Positions 1-11,708 are shown, numbered from the stretch's first letter. The stretch: DNA of 64,000 bases from Helicostylum pulchrum (GCA_025677825.1 JAIXMO010000019.1:434001-498000); one strand, 5' to 3'. The notes: a model not told the origin generated them from the sequence alone. Numbers and translations: made by a program.

Positions 1-38
1 TTTTCTCTCTCATTAAATCTATTTTTTTAATTCTAAAA

Positions 39-1903
39 ATGCAGTCCACTACTCGCCAAGTGTTAAGAGGTAAAAAAAATAAAATAAAAAAATTTATACA
101 ATTTATTAGTCAGAGATCTTATCTATAATTCGTATTTAGCTGCTTATCGTCAAGCACCTACAGTAAGACGTACCTTACAACAAAGATTCAATTCTACTGC
201 TACTGCCACTGAAGCACCCAAGAAGACCTACTCCAAGTGGAAGGCCATTAAGAATGTTACCAAGGTTGGTACTGTAGGTTTTATCGGTTATACTTTCTAC
301 AGTAAGTTACATAAAAAAAAGTTGCTCGGTTTGTTTTTTTAAAAAAGGAAAAATTATAGACATGTATGAGCACTCTCATCCTGTTATGAACCCTACACCC
401 GCTGATCCTAGCAAAAAGACTATTGTGATCCTCGGTAGTGGTTGGGCCAGTACATCTTTCTTGAAATCCATCGATACCGAACTTTACAACGTTGTTGTTG
501 TTTCTCCTCGTAATTATTTCTTGTTCACTCCTCTTTTACCTTCCACCACTGTTGGTACTATTGACCATCGTTCTTTGGTTGAGCCTATTCGTTTCATTAC
601 CCGTCACAAGCCTAATGAGGTCAAGGTTTATGAAGCTGAATGTACAGAGATTGATTCTGACAAGAAGATCATTACAATTGTTGGTAAGTTTTTTTTTTTG
701 TAAATCTTTTTTTTTTGTTGTTGTTGAGTCATAACGCGTACACAAACTTTGTAGATAACTCCGAAGTAAAGGGAGATAGAGCCACAAGCACTATTTCTTA
801 CGATTATTTGGTTGTAGGTGTTGGTGCTCAAAGTCAAACCTTTGGTATTAAGGGTGTTGAAGAGTACGGTTGTTTCTTAAAGGAGGTCTGGGATGCTCAA
901 AAGATTCGTACAAAGTTGATGGATTGTATTGAGACTGCTGCTTTCCCTGGTCAAGCTCCTGAAGAAATTGAACGTTTGTTGCATATGGTTGTTGTTGGTG
1001 GTGGTCCCACCGGTATTGAATATGCTGCTGAACTTCACGATTTCCTTGCCGAAGATTTAAGCGCTTGGTATCCTGGTAAGTAAAGAATAATTTATAACTA
1101 GTATCTATAACTAACGAAAGGAAAAAAAAATAAAAAAAATAGAACTCGTTGGCAAGATTAAGATTACTCTTATTGAAGCTATGCCTAACGTTCTTCCCGC
1201 TTTCTCCAAGCAATTGATCGACTATACCGAATCTACATTCAAGGAACAACACATTTCTCTTCACACCAAGACCATGGTCAAGGAAGTAAAGGAAAAGGAG
1301 ATTATTGTACAAGGACCTAGCGGCGAGAAGGAAGCTATGCCTTACGGTTTGTTAGTTTGGGCTACTGGTAACACCACACGTCCTTTAATTAGAAACTTGA
1401 TGACTCAACACCCCGAGACCCAAAATATCCGTCGTGGTTTAGCTGTTGATGACTGGCTCAGAATGGCAGGCGCCAATGATATTTACGCTCTTGGCGATGC
1501 TACTGCTACCAAGTACGCACCTACCGCGCAAGTTGCTGCTCAACAAGGTAAGTACTTGGCTCGTGTGTTTGCTCAATTGCATGCTACCGAGCAGTACGAA
1601 AACGAAGTAGAGATCGCAGCTACGGCTGAGGAAAAGGCCAAGAAGGCTCGCAAGTTGCAAAAGGCTCAAGATATCAAACCCTTCCATTACTCTCATCAAG
1701 GTTCGCTTTGTTATATTGGATCAGATAAGGCAATTGCTGATGTGCCTTTCGGTCCTGGTAACGTCGCTGCTGGTGGTGTTGCTACTTATGCTTTCTGGCG
1801 TTCGGCTTATATCTCCAACTTGTTCTCTGCTCGTAACAGATGGTTAGTCATTACCGATTGGACCAAGAAGACTTTCTGGGGTCGTGATATCTCCAGAGAG
1901 TAA
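39..1903 (+). CDS. NDE1: Alternative (type II) NADH:ubiquinone oxidoreductase, mitochondrial
   Basis: Exons 39-69, 140-301, 360-683, 755-1075 and 1143-1903 join in frame to 532 aa. Seen: a basic, Ser/Thr-rich N-terminus free of acidic residues for about 30 positions (mitochondrial presequence-like), then a short hydrophobic stretch (TVGFIGYTF), a first Rossmann motif (ILGSGWAS) for FAD, a second (VVVGGGPTGIEYAAEL) for NADH, the LGDATA motif, and a C-terminal amphipathic segment ending WTKKTFWGRDISRE. This is the domain order of NDH-2 enzymes, which oxidise NADH and pass electrons to ubiquinone without pumping protons. The family includes external (NDE) and internal (NDI) forms. The hydrophobic stretch after the presequence favours the external form, but this is inference. 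No EF-hand insert is visible. A long A-run follows the stop codon. Confidence 0.93.
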
Positions 1904-2329
1904 AAAAAAAAAAAAAAAAAAAAACCCTTTTTTTTAGCATTTTTATCTTATTATTTTAGAAACACACAATTATCTTTTTTTTTTCTTTCCTTTTCCTTTC
2001 CCATACATTACATAAATTACAACTAAAACTAGTCTCTTTTTTTTCCCTCTTACATAACTATTGCCGTGTTTTATATTTGCAGAGTAAAGTGGACAAACTC
2101 GCATTTTGTTTTTACCTAATATGGCGTTTTCAAATGAAAACATTTCATTTTTCTTGGCGGGACGCATTGTTTCAATCAGATAAAAACGACTTGCCTTTCA
2201 AATCAAATGTTTTTTCTGACATGCCCTAAAAAGGAATTTTACACAAATGACCGAAAAAAGAGAGAGGGGGAGTATAAAATAAAGAGTAAATGTTTGCTTT
2301 TACTTCTTTTTATTATTATTATCATTGGA
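1904..2329. other. Intergenic, nothing recognised
   Basis: This stretch starts with an A-run at the end of the NADH dehydrogenase gene and contains CT-rich tracts. A reading frame open from 2207 runs into the next gene, but its extra N-terminal residues are low-complexity, so the later ATG at 2330 is preferred as that gene's start. Confidence 0.5.
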
Positions 2330-3520
2330 ATGAACAAATCGCAACAAAAAAGAGCATTGCCACCTACACCTTCAACGAGTACAAAATATACCAACGTATC
2401 AGATGCAATTCAGTCTTTATTAGATACGAGCTATGAAGGATTATCAGATAGAGAACGAAGATGGCATAACGATCTTTCCAATTGTCAAAAAATATTAGAG
2501 CAAAAAGAAGTAAACACTATATATTTAAGCGTGTATGTTCAAGTTACTAACTTTTACTATCTTAAAAACCAAAAAAAAAAAAAAAAAGTCTACTATAAAT
2601 AATTTAAAAACAATAGTCATGGAATGGAAAAAAAAGGCAACACAATATGAAAATGCATACAAAGAGACGCAGCAAAAGTTACTAGGTAACTTTTTTTTTT
2701 TTACTTGATACCTGCTTGGGCTAATTTTTTTTTTTAATAAAAAGCTCGCGAACAATTTTTGATTAAACAACATGAAGCAGAATTAAAAGCTATAACCAAA
2801 GTACAAGTGGATCATACAAATGATCATCTCGATATTATTATACAATTAGAACAAGAAAATCAATTATTAAGACAGCAGTTGGGTCAACCAATACAGCCGC
2901 TTGCAATTCATCAGCCTACAAGTACCACACGTTTATTGTGTAACAATGCAGAAGTAAGAGCAAATTATTTATTTTAAAAATAAAAAAAAAGCTCACCTAG
3001 TACAAAAAAAAACTTATTTTTAGATTGCAAACAAAGCAGCACTTGAAAGTGTATCGAGTAATAAAGAGAATTCTGAGGAATTAATTCAGAGAATAAGCGT
3101 AAGTAAACAAAATGCAAGTTTTTATTTTTTTAAAATGCAACATTTTATTTTTTTAAAACTGAGCAATTAAAATAGGATATGGTTAATGCAATGGAAGGAA
3201 CACTGCATGACTTTCAAAATAATGATAATAATAGTACGGAAGATGTGTATTTACAAGACACAAACCCTAGTAGTAGTATACCAGGCTTGATATCTGACAC
3301 TTCATCTTGTTCATCCGCAGACGAAAATAATAGCGACCAACAAGTCCGAACGGTAGTACCACCAACAAAAAAGCGTTCAGCGACAATCCCAAATTTCCTG
3401 TTCCGTGGTAACACCAAGAAAAAAAATGATCAAGAACAACAAGCCATGAAACGAAATCAATCTTTAAATGAATCCAATAACACTTGGGTTCAAAGGAAAC
3501 CCATACGAATCAATTATTAA
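2330..3520 (+). CDS. Coiled-coil protein of unknown function
   Basis: Exons 2330-2509, 2589-2685, 2745-2953, 3024-3098 and 3176-3520 join to 301 aa. The second exon was placed at 2589 because the more obvious acceptor at 2616 breaks the frame. Using 2588 restores it, and the intron has a TACTAAC branch-like site at 2546. Residues about 45-145 are strongly heptad-like, with Leu/Ile and many Glu, Lys and Gln (for example LEQENQLLRQQLGQ). The tail is Ser/Asn-rich and basic (TKKRSATIPNFLFRGNTKKK) and looks disordered. The N-terminus is Pro/Thr-rich. I do not recognise the family. A scaffold or cytoskeletal adaptor would fit the coiled coil, but nothing in the sequence proves that. Confidence 0.75.
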
Positions 3521-3569
3521 AAAATAAAATAGAAAAAAAGAAAAACAAATTAAATTACAGACTATAAGC

Positions 3570-3677
3570 CACTGGTTTTTTCTTTTTTCTTTCTTTTTAT
3601 TTCACTCCCTTGTTTAAATCTTTTGATTTCTACCTTGGTTGGTTTTGACTCCTTCTCTTTTCATTGGTATTATTAAC
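3570..3677 (+). promoter_or_regulatory. CT-rich leader/promoter tract of the uL30 gene
   Basis: A nearly uninterrupted pyrimidine-rich strand lies directly upstream of the uL30 ATG. Such tracts are common upstream of fungal ribosomal protein genes. The transcription start cannot be placed from sequence alone. Confidence 0.4.
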
Positions 3678-4558
3678 ATGGTTACTTAGTAAGTTTTTTA
3701 TACGTAAAAAAAAGTGAAAGAGTACAAGAGAAAAATCTAATCTCGTTTGTTAGCAACGTTCCTACTGTCAATGACGTCCTTGTCCCCGAGACTCTCTTGA
3801 AAAAGAACAAGTCTTGTGCCAAGGCTGCTGAGGCTCTTGCAGCAGAAAAGGCCGAGCGTCGCAAGGTTTGTAGACAGTCTAAAAAACAAACAAACAAACA
3901 AAATACTTAACAGTACATATACATGTTATAGGCTAAGCTCGCTAGACGCCGTGAAATCTTTAGACGTGCTGCTAAATACGACGCTGAATACAAGGCGGCA
4001 GCTCGTAACGAAATCCGTCTTCGCCGCCAAGCCAAGTCTCAAGGCAACTACTACGTGCCCGCTCAAGAGAAACTTGTATTTGTTGTCCGTATCCGTGGTA
4101 TCAACAACATTGCGCCTAAACCCCGTAAGGTGCTTCAATTACTTCGTCTTTTGCAAATTAACAATGGTGTGTTTGTTCGCCTCAACAAGGCAACCTCTGA
4201 GATGCTTCAATTGATCCAACCCTATGTGACCTACGGTTATCCCAACTTGAAGACGATCCGTGAGTTGATTTATAAGCGCGGGTATGGTAAGGTGAACAAG
4301 CAACGTATTCCTATCCATGACAATGCCGTCATTGAACAAGCTCTTGGTAAATATGACATCATCTGTGTTGAGGATCTTATCCATGAGATCGCTACGGTTG
4401 GACCTCACTTTAAGGAAGCCTCCAACTTCCTTTGGCCTTTCAAGCTCTCGAACCCCAAGAACATGTGGAGACCTCGTAAGTGTCTTCACTTTGTTGAAGG
4501 TGGTGATACCGGTAACCGTGAACACTTTATCAACAAGTTGGTTCAATCTATGAACTAA
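3678..4558 (+). CDS. RPL7: 60S ribosomal protein L7 (uL30)
   Basis: Exons 3678-3688 (only 11 nt, reading MVT plus two bases), 3754-3865 and 3932-4558 join to 249 aa. Seen: the family's basic N-terminal helix ([20 protein letters not shown]), the L30 core ([19 protein letters not shown]), the highly conserved [20 protein letters not shown] block, and the end [14 protein letters not shown]. The length matches fungal L7. It is a structural component of the large ribosomal subunit. Codon use is biased towards C- and G-ending codons, as expected for a highly expressed gene and unlike the AT-rich neighbours. Confidence 0.97.
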
Positions 4559-5190
4559 ATTTCTTTTTTTAATGAAGAAAGAAATGTTTTTTTTTAATAA
4601 AAATGATATATTTAAATATAGTTTCTTTGTTGTGTTGCGCGCGCGCGCGTGTGTGTGTGTGTGTGTACTACTACTGCAATTTGGCTTGTTGTTGAGGCTG
4701 AGAGAGAATACTTTTTTGAATAGTATTCCAAGGGATGAAAAATTTCCTTTTTAGCAGACGGAAAAAAAAAGGAGATCGTCGCCTGCAAGTGTATTTTACA
4801 CTATACGTACGTAAAAAAAAAAAGAGAGAGAGAGAGTTATATTGAAGGAGTAGCATAAAGGGTTCAACGGAAAAAAAAAAAAAAAAGGAGAGGGCTTAGG
4901 CTCAAAAATACGTTGGCTCGTAATGTTAAAATAACATTTTGTCATTGTGTGTGTAGCGTAGCACATAAACAAATGTCTATTTATAAAAAAAGGTTAACTA
5001 TCTGGTCTTTTTTTTTTTTTTCTTACTATATACATATTGAAAAATAAACAAGAACTAATAAGGAGTGAACAAATTATTTAGAAGGGGCATTTGCATAGTC
5101 CTTTGAAGGAAAGGAAAAAAGTCTTTTTTTTTTTTTTTTATGAGGGGTTGAATACAGCGTTTTTTATTGTAAAATATATATCAAATAGAA
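4559..5190. other. Intergenic, low complexity only
   Basis: The stretch holds a dinucleotide microsatellite (about 4637-4666), several A- and T-runs and a GA repeat near 4821. No open frame longer than noise carries a recognisable protein. Confidence 0.5.
4637..4666. repeat. (GC)n-(GT)n dinucleotide microsatellite
   Basis: Alternating purine-pyrimidine: about five GC units pass directly into about ten GT units. Such tracts can adopt Z-DNA and are length-variable. Confidence 0.85.
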
Positions 5191-6168
5191 CTAAGCCCGT
5201 GAAAGACAAGCATAACTTTCAAAAAAGTCAGTTAAGTGATCATCATTCAAGACGGATCTTTCTAACAATGGAAGTAACTTTGATTTTAGATCGGATTGTT
5301 CAGTTGACCAAGGTATCACTTGTAGGTATAAATGTTGGTTATCTTTTAATAAGAATAAACGATTGAAATAAGCCAACACATCCGATAAATCTTTACTTGT
5401 ATTTGCTAATAAATTAGGCAAAATGTCTTTTTCTAGGGCCATAAATACTGCATTTAAATTAATATTAATATATTCATCTAATTCCAAAGATAGTGCGGAA
5501 GCCTTTTCTTTTAAACAAGTAGAACTTAGGTAGTCGCCTTCATCTTCTTCTTTTATATCCAGTGTACAGTGCTTCAACGCAATCATTCGGATATACATTT
5601 CAAATGCAGGTTGCCCTAATTTATCAGATAGTCGATCCCATGCGATATGTAAACTACCTTCAGTATGTGCTTGAATCGCACCAAATATTTGCGCATGCAA
5701 AATCTCTAAATCCATCATTGTATCCCATGAAGAAGAACTTCTTACTGTATTAAATGACTTTTGTCTTTGATTGTTAATAAATGGCGCATTCTTATCATTA
5801 TCGTTATTAGTTGCTTCAATACTGATTTTGATATGTTCTTGAAATAATTCTGATATAATTTTATAGGTTCCAGACTTTATTGAGTCCAGGTGGTCAAATT
5901 GCCAATGTGTTGATAGTAGTTGCGCAAATCTTTCCACTGGTATACCGTATTCCGTATTTGGGCATCTGTCTTCTATTGATTCTATTGTTGTTGATGATAA
6001 TGATGATGTTGTTGTTGTTGTTGTTATTAGTGATGATGATGATGATGATGATGTTGTTATTGTAGATGTTGTTGCTGCTGCTGTTACTGGTGTGCTTTTT
6101 ATTGTGATGGGTAAATTATAAACGAATGACACCAAACTGAATAAAAAGAGAATTATAAAAGCCTTCAT
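5191..6168 (-). CDS. Secreted Ser/Thr-rich protein, function unknown
   Basis: An intronless frame of 325 aa. Residues 1-18 (MKAFIILFLFSLVSFVYN) are a clear signal peptide. Residues about 22-60 are a Ser/Thr tract from repeated TCA/ACA-type codons, a likely O-glycosylation linker. From about residue 66 a compact, mostly helical region follows, with Cys at CPNTEYG, HCTLD, SSTCL and YACLSRA (four Cys, possibly two disulphides). No GPI-anchor tail is visible. Homology to a known family was not recognised. A cell-wall or extracellular role is inferred only from the signal peptide and Ser/Thr linker. It is convergent with the upstream uL30 gene and tandem with PPT1 on the same strand. Confidence 0.72.
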   Translation of the reverse strand: MKAFIILFLFSLVSFVYNLPITIKSTPVTAAATTSTITTSSSSSSSLITTTTTTSSLSSTTIESIEDRCPNTEYGIPVERFAQLLSTHWQFDHLDSIKSGTYKIISELFQEHIKISIEATNNDNDKNAPFINNQRQKSFNTVRSSSSWDTMMDLEILHAQIFGAIQAHTEGSLHIAWDRLSDKLGQPAFEMYIRMIALKHCTLDIKEEDEGDYLSSTCLKEKASALSLELDEYININLNAVFMALEKDILPNLLANTSKDLSDVLAYFNRLFLLKDNQHLYLQVIPWSTEQSDLKSKLLPLLERSVLNDDHLTDFFESYACLSRA

Positions 6169-6311
6169 TTTTTTTTTATTGTTAAATATTTATTTTTTTA
6201 ATTGTACAAGAAAGAAAAAGAAATAAAAATAAGAAAAAAAAAGAGGGGAAATTTATAAGCAAAAAAAAAAAAAAAAAAACGGGCTTGTCAAATTTGGAAA
6301 AAATGTATTTG

Positions 6312-6949
6312 CTAGTCTTGCTTAATCAATTGTATCTTTTGATGTTCAATCAAATAAGGTTGAATAACATTGTCACTTAAGTATTCATCGCTTATTTGCA
6401 TCTAAAAGAGAAAAAATTTGTCGTCAATAATACAAGGTAAAACACATTTTTTATAGTCTTCCCCTTACATGCTGTCCTGGACATACTAAAAATTCTAGAC
6501 GTCCTTGATTATTCAAAGACTTTAATCCAAGCCAATCATTTTTATAAAGAGTCTGGTTCTGTAATGGCACGAGTTCACCTTGATCATTATCTATCCAAAA
6601 CCACTAAATTTAAATAGTTTTTAGTTGGTTAGTAATGTATTGTATTTATTTAATCCTTCTTACAGCACTGAATCCAGGTTTAATCATAACATCCTCACTA
6701 AATCGGATCAAAATAAGCTTGTCTAGAGACTGTATATTTTCCTTGTAACTTTCATTCTTTTCGTCCACCAATTCATTATTGATAAAAGGTAAGAATTGAT
6801 TCTTTTCAAGGTACCCTTTATCTCTGTAATACTGTGCCTGAATAATTCGATTTTGAATATAATTTGAATATACTCCACTTTTAACCATAGATCTCATTAA
6901 TCTACATGTAAAATCTCTTGGGTTCATACAGTTTGGAATATCTGATACA

Positions 6950-6988
<39 letters not shown>

Positions 6989-7738
6989 TTTAAATTTCAT
7001 ACTCGGCTAATATAAAATATATAAAACACAAACCTCCATGGGGCGATCCAAACGTAATCAAACGATGAATAGCGGGTCGATTACATCGTTCCACGTAAGT
7101 TCTGAATAGTCAATAATAATTTAACCAAATTTTACTTTTTTTTTCAAGGGGATTTTTTTTTTTTCTGCTTGAATTCTTATACATGCATTTTTCGTACCTT
7201 AAAAGCAATCCACCCTTTTTTTTTTTTTTTGTGTTAACAGATGTCATCCTTCTTTTATTATGTGTAATTTTGCTTTTTACCTGAGAGAAGCCAATGGCAT
7301 TAAATCCATTCATTAATTCAGGTATACTAGATAATTCCTCACACACAGCGTCAACCTGATCATTAATTTTCCCAAAGAAACCTGCCTTATGGTCGCTTTC
7401 AGTTGTATCACCCACTCTCACACTGTAAATAAAAGTTCCCGGCAATTGACTTTCCAGCAATCCTTTTACTCTACCCATCGACTCTGGATTACAACAATCG
7501 TCTCCCATGCCATGCCATAACACAACTTGGTTTTTTTTTTAATTATTAATAACTGTTAAATACTGTTTATTCAGCAAAAGTATTATTTACCAGGTTTTTG
7601 CACAGCTTATTATTATAGGGATATATTAAATTTTGGTTTTTTCAGCCACATCAAAAAAAAAAAAAAAACTTATTTATATCTTTTACCAAAACATAGACTT
7701 GAACTTAACAGTAAAATAAATAACCTAATGAATATCAT
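6312..7738 (-). CDS. PPT1: Palmitoyl-protein thioesterase 1
   Basis: Eight exons on the minus strand: 7738-7687, 7605-7591 (15 nt), 7525-7281, 7214-7198 (17 nt), 7101-7034, 6950-6664, 6603-6469 and 6401-6312. They sum to 909 nt, 302 aa, close to the 306 aa of the human enzyme. Seen: a signal peptide (MIFIRLFILLLSSSLCFG); the VVLWHGMGDDCCNP oxyanion region; the nucleophile motif GFSQGG, created by joining an exon to the 17-nt microexon; TYVERCNRPAIHRLITFGSP; IPNCMNPRDFT; a candidate catalytic Asp in RFSEDVMIKP; and His in CPGQH near the end. The enzyme removes fatty-acyl groups from cysteines of proteins in the lysosome or vacuole. Without the two microexons the nucleophile elbow and the signal-peptide junction are lost, so automatic annotation may split or truncate this gene. 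Confidence 0.93.
6951..6985. repeat. Poly-T run inside a PPT1 intron
   Basis: About 35 consecutive T on the plus strand, so poly-A directly before a 3' splice site on the gene's strand. Such runs are assembly-error prone. Confidence 0.9.
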
Positions 7739-10700
7739 GTTATTAAGAGAGAGAGATATATATAAAAAAAAGGTTAGTTTCAGCATTAGATTTTTTATTT
7801 TTTTGCTCTCAGCCCACTCAAGCTCAGCCCATGACGCCCTTTTGTCCTGCAAAAAAAAAATGAATGACGTACAGTGTTTCTTGCTAGTGTTCTTTCGGAA
7901 CCTTTTTTCAAACCGTCATAACGATTTATATAATAAAGATTTCCAGTATCATCGCAACGAGCCCCATACATACTCTCTGGGACGAGATTAAAAAAAAAAA
8001 AAAAAAAAAAGGTCTTTTTACGTAAAAAAAGCAAATGTTTTATGAGCCTTGAAAGATGATAGGATTATTTTGTTGATCTTCTAAATAATCAAGGCACAGT
8101 AAATGCCGCGTAGAAGGTCTGACCGTGAGGACAATTCCGCAGTTGATCAGTGTTCACCCGTATGACCTACAATCTAAAAAAAGAAATGCGTAGAACTTGA
8201 GCCGAGCTTTCATTATTTAGTTACTTGTGTCCATTTGTCTCGTATTTAACTTTTGACTAATTCTTACTGCTCTCATGGTAAATATAGCTCTTATACGACT
8301 ACAGCGAACCGTATCTCCAGGGTCTTCGTTAATCAGAAAAACAAGTTCACTAAAATCTGAAGAGCGTGGTACTGCCGCTCGATATAAATGACCCAAGACC
8401 GTGGCTTCCACATGTATTTTAACTTTTTTTAAAAGTAAATCAATCACTTTTCTTTCTCTTTTTCCTTTACAATGCATACCATCCAGTTAGTATTTTTTAT
8501 ATGTTTACCTTTTGAATGAGCTCATATTTATTATTCTGCGTTTTCTTTATGTCTGTAAAAAAGGACCAAGGTTCTTCCTAAAGAAACTGCCGAATATAAG
8601 CTAGCGCAAGGCTATGAGATCCGCAGTAGAAATTAATACGAGACACAACGAAATTGCGCGATCATCTTCTTTCAAAAGTGAATACGATAATACAATTCAC
8701 TATTACTGCTGCTTCGTCTTTTTTTGTAAGTAGACTTGTATTTATTTTTTTTAAAAAAAAAACCTAATAGCCGTTATATTAACTCTTGGTACTTAGGAGA
8801 GACAAATGCAAGAAGAAAGTCTTGCCATTTCGGCAAGAAATTTAATAACAAGAGCTGCCGTTTTAGACATCGATAGATAAACCGCTTCTTTACATTGTTC
8901 TTTTTTTTTTTGTATGTGTGAATGACAGGGGATTTTAATTGTAGTTAAATATTCTCTTAATATTTTATATCTAAATCCTACTTCAGTGATTTATAACATG
9001 TAACCATTTCTTTGTTTTATATATAAAGAAGATATAGTTTTTACTTTTTATATTAATGCTCTGTTTAATACAATTAAATCAATATTCCTGTTTATACATT
9101 AAAGGGATAAAAAGGGACGATTTTGTATTAAGTTACCAAAGACGTGTTTATTTAATTTACGAAAAAAATTGTAAAAAGGCTAGTCTTCGAAAGTGTATTA
9201 TCAAATCGATGTTACTCATAAAATAAAAGAATAATAATCAAACTGATATATCTAAGGAGAAAATAATGAAATAGATGTTACAAAGACAATAAATTTAGAC
9301 TTGAATGGAGTGTGTATCAGCAGTGAATCTTTAGAAAATTAGCTGCGAAACGCGTGTTTTTAAGTGAATGTTTAGGCATTACTTCTATAAAAAAAAAGTC
9401 ATTTTTACAGTGACCGAAATAAGATATTTTTTTTGCGTAATTAAACATCAGGAAATGATTCTTTTGCCCAAGTTACTTTGTAAAAGTTAGTCATTAGAAT
9501 GTTGTCTTTAATATCATTTTTTTTTTAAAAACTGCTTATTCTATATATTTCTACTTTTTTTTTCGGTTGGCCATTTTTAATAATTTTTGATCATTTCTAA
9601 GGGTCAATCGGTTTTGTGCTTGTGCGGATATTTTGGAACTACTCGAGATCTACTTTGCCTTAAAGTTTCTCGATCATCTTTTGATTTTATCACATTAATT
9701 TTATCACAATGGAGTCCCATCCAAGTAGCTTGACAGGAAATATAGGTTACACCATTAATTCTTGCAGGAAAAAAAATTCAACTGGTTCTTTGGAAAGTTT
9801 ACAAAATGAACAACTGCAGAATCATTTTTTTTTTAAAAAAAAAAAAGGATAGGAAACGCAAGTGTTATTCAGTCATCCTTTCAAAGAATAAAAAAAGGCG
9901 AGTGTCAGTGACACACAATCATTACATTTTATACATTGTTAGAGTTTACGATAGTGTCAATCGACTTTCAATAACATATTTATTTTTGTATATTTTGTTT
10001 ATCACTATGACATTCATTTTAAAGAATTAAAACTTCTTATGCCTCACCGTTTAATTATCCCCAATATACTGCTTTGAACGCTAAAAAATTGTAATACAGC
10101 ATTTTTTTAAAGAAGGGGGTGATTGAAAATGACAGGTTTTATAGAAATCTGCGAATGCAAAAAAAAAAAAAAAAAGTGTGTATAATTGCCTTTTTGGCCA
10201 TTAAATACTTCAATACGGCGTGTATAAAATAAGCAGAAGAAATGACTTACTGTTATTGTTTATCTTTATTTGGTCCAATTCGCGTTTTTCTTCTTTTATT
10301 AAAAATATATATATAGGGAAGAATTGTGTACGAAATGAATATGAGCGTATAAAATATCGTTCTAGGTTCAGAAGAGCAGAAAGCACAGCGAATAATCTCT
10401 GATATGTTTAGATAGCATTTCCGAGACGATATGTAGTGTTTCTCAGGCGCGAGTACAAAGTGTACAGCAAACTTTCCAAAAACGCGCCAAAAAAAAAAAA
10501 TCAGTACAATTGAAAAGTGCTATATAAACTAAACACTTGATAAAAAAAATCTTTAAAGGAGAAGAGAACCCTCGCCTCTACCTAACCTTATTTAAACGAG
10601 TACGTTTACTCTCTTGAACATAAAACTTGAGTGAGAGAGGGGGACCAGAAAAAAAGATTACGGTGACGTACAAATACATTTCCGAGCCGGACTTGGAGCA

Positions 10701-10821
10701 CTTTTAAAAAATAATTTTACGCTATGCGGGAACCAAGAAAAAAAAAAAGGTGTAAATTGAAATCAACAAGTGCTACCATAAGCGTACTTTCTCTTTCTCT
10801 AGACCATCCAGATTATCAACC
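7739..10821. other. Gene-poor 3 kb stretch
   Basis: AT-rich sequence without a convincing gene. Two minus-strand open stretches (8477-8217, 86 codons, and about 7985-7850) contain non-random-looking peptide but no start, splice pattern or family that I can defend. A weak WW-like segment is described separately. From about 8.6 to 10.8 kb only short frames, A/T runs and no repeats of note are seen. Confidence 0.45.
7850..8477 (-). pseudogene. Possible decayed gene fragments, WW-like segment
   Basis: On the minus strand, 7990-7920 reads LVPESMYGARCDDTGNLYYI followed by NR, which resembles the middle of a WW domain (DxxGxxYYxN) but lacks both signature tryptophans. Further upstream an 86-codon open stretch (8477-8217) and a stop-interrupted stretch (about 8160-8050) follow in the same direction. 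No complete splice model could be built. This could be a relic or chance. Confidence 0.2.
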
Positions 10822-11708
10822 ATGGTGGTATGTACTTTTATATAAAGAATGGATACAATAAAACACAGAGAGATAGATGGATGATTACAACAAATAACCG
10901 ATGGATTGGAGAGAAGAACAAAGAAACCAGTATAGATTTTCTTTTTTTTTTGTGTAGTATATATGTTTTAAGCGAGATTGACAGCCCTTAAAAAAAAACA
11001 AAAAAATAGTTGGACCCAGACTGAAATAAAAAGAACTCAACAATAATAGCAACAATAACAACAGCAACAACAGCAGCAGCAGCAGCACCAACACCAATAT
11101 CAATTCAATTTATGTACCAGTCATTTTTTCTTTACCATTTACTCTCTTCGTGTGTTTTATTGTGCTCCCTTAAAACTTAATAAGCTGGGAAAACTAAAAA
11201 GCATATTTTTTTTTTATAATTTGTATTTAGCAAGGTACTTTCAAGCGTCAAGTCGAAGTTGGTCGTGTTGTCCTCATTAACTACGGTACTGATGCCGGTA
11301 AGTTAGCCGTTATTGTTGACATTATTGATCACAACCGTGCTCTTATCGATGGTCCTACCACTGGTGTCTCTCGTCAAGCTTTTGCTTACCGTCGTATGGT
11401 CTTGACTCCTCTTGTCATCAAGGACCTTCCTCGTCAAGTCGGTCAATCTGCTCTTATCAAGGCTCTTGAGAAGAACGAGACCGTTGCTGCTTGGAACAAG
11501 ACCGCTTGGGCCAAGAAGCTCGAGCAACGTAAGGTTCGTTCTAACTTGACCGATTTCGATCGTTTCAAGTTGATGAAGTTGAGAAACCAAGTAAGTTTTT
11601 TTTTTATTTTAAAAAATTAGGTTGCAAGTTCTAATTTACCCCTTTTTTTTATAGCGTCGTTTCGCTGTTGGTTCCACCTGTGCTGCTGCCAAGAAGCAAG
11701 CTGCTTAA
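10822..11708 (+). CDS. RPL14: 60S ribosomal protein L14 (eL14)
   Basis: Exons 10822-10827 (ATG GTG only), 11231-11590 and 11655-11708 join to 139 aa. Seen: the eL14 KOW-like start ([20 protein letters not shown]), [19 protein letters not shown], and the family's C-terminal helix ([20 protein letters not shown], then [15 protein letters not shown]). The length is normal for fungi. It is a structural protein of the large subunit. The first intron is 403 nt, several times longer than any other here, and begins after two codons. Long first introns right after the start codon are typical of ribosomal protein genes. It contains a CAA/CAG-type repeat near 11040-11095. Codon use is strongly biased as in uL30. 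Confidence 0.96.
11040..11096. repeat. (ACA/GCA)n trinucleotide tract in the eL14 first intron
   Basis: Imperfect AAC/CAG/CAC triplets within intron 1. On the opposite strand this reads as an open poly-Leu frame, which is an artefact of the repeat. Confidence 0.7.

Noticed and set aside
2617..2685. Using acceptor 2616 for the second exon of the coiled-coil gene
   Set aside because: It breaks the frame. Acceptor 2588 keeps the frame and continues the coiled coil.
10885..11103. Poly-Leu minus-strand frame
   Set aside because: Produced by the trinucleotide repeat in the eL14 first intron.
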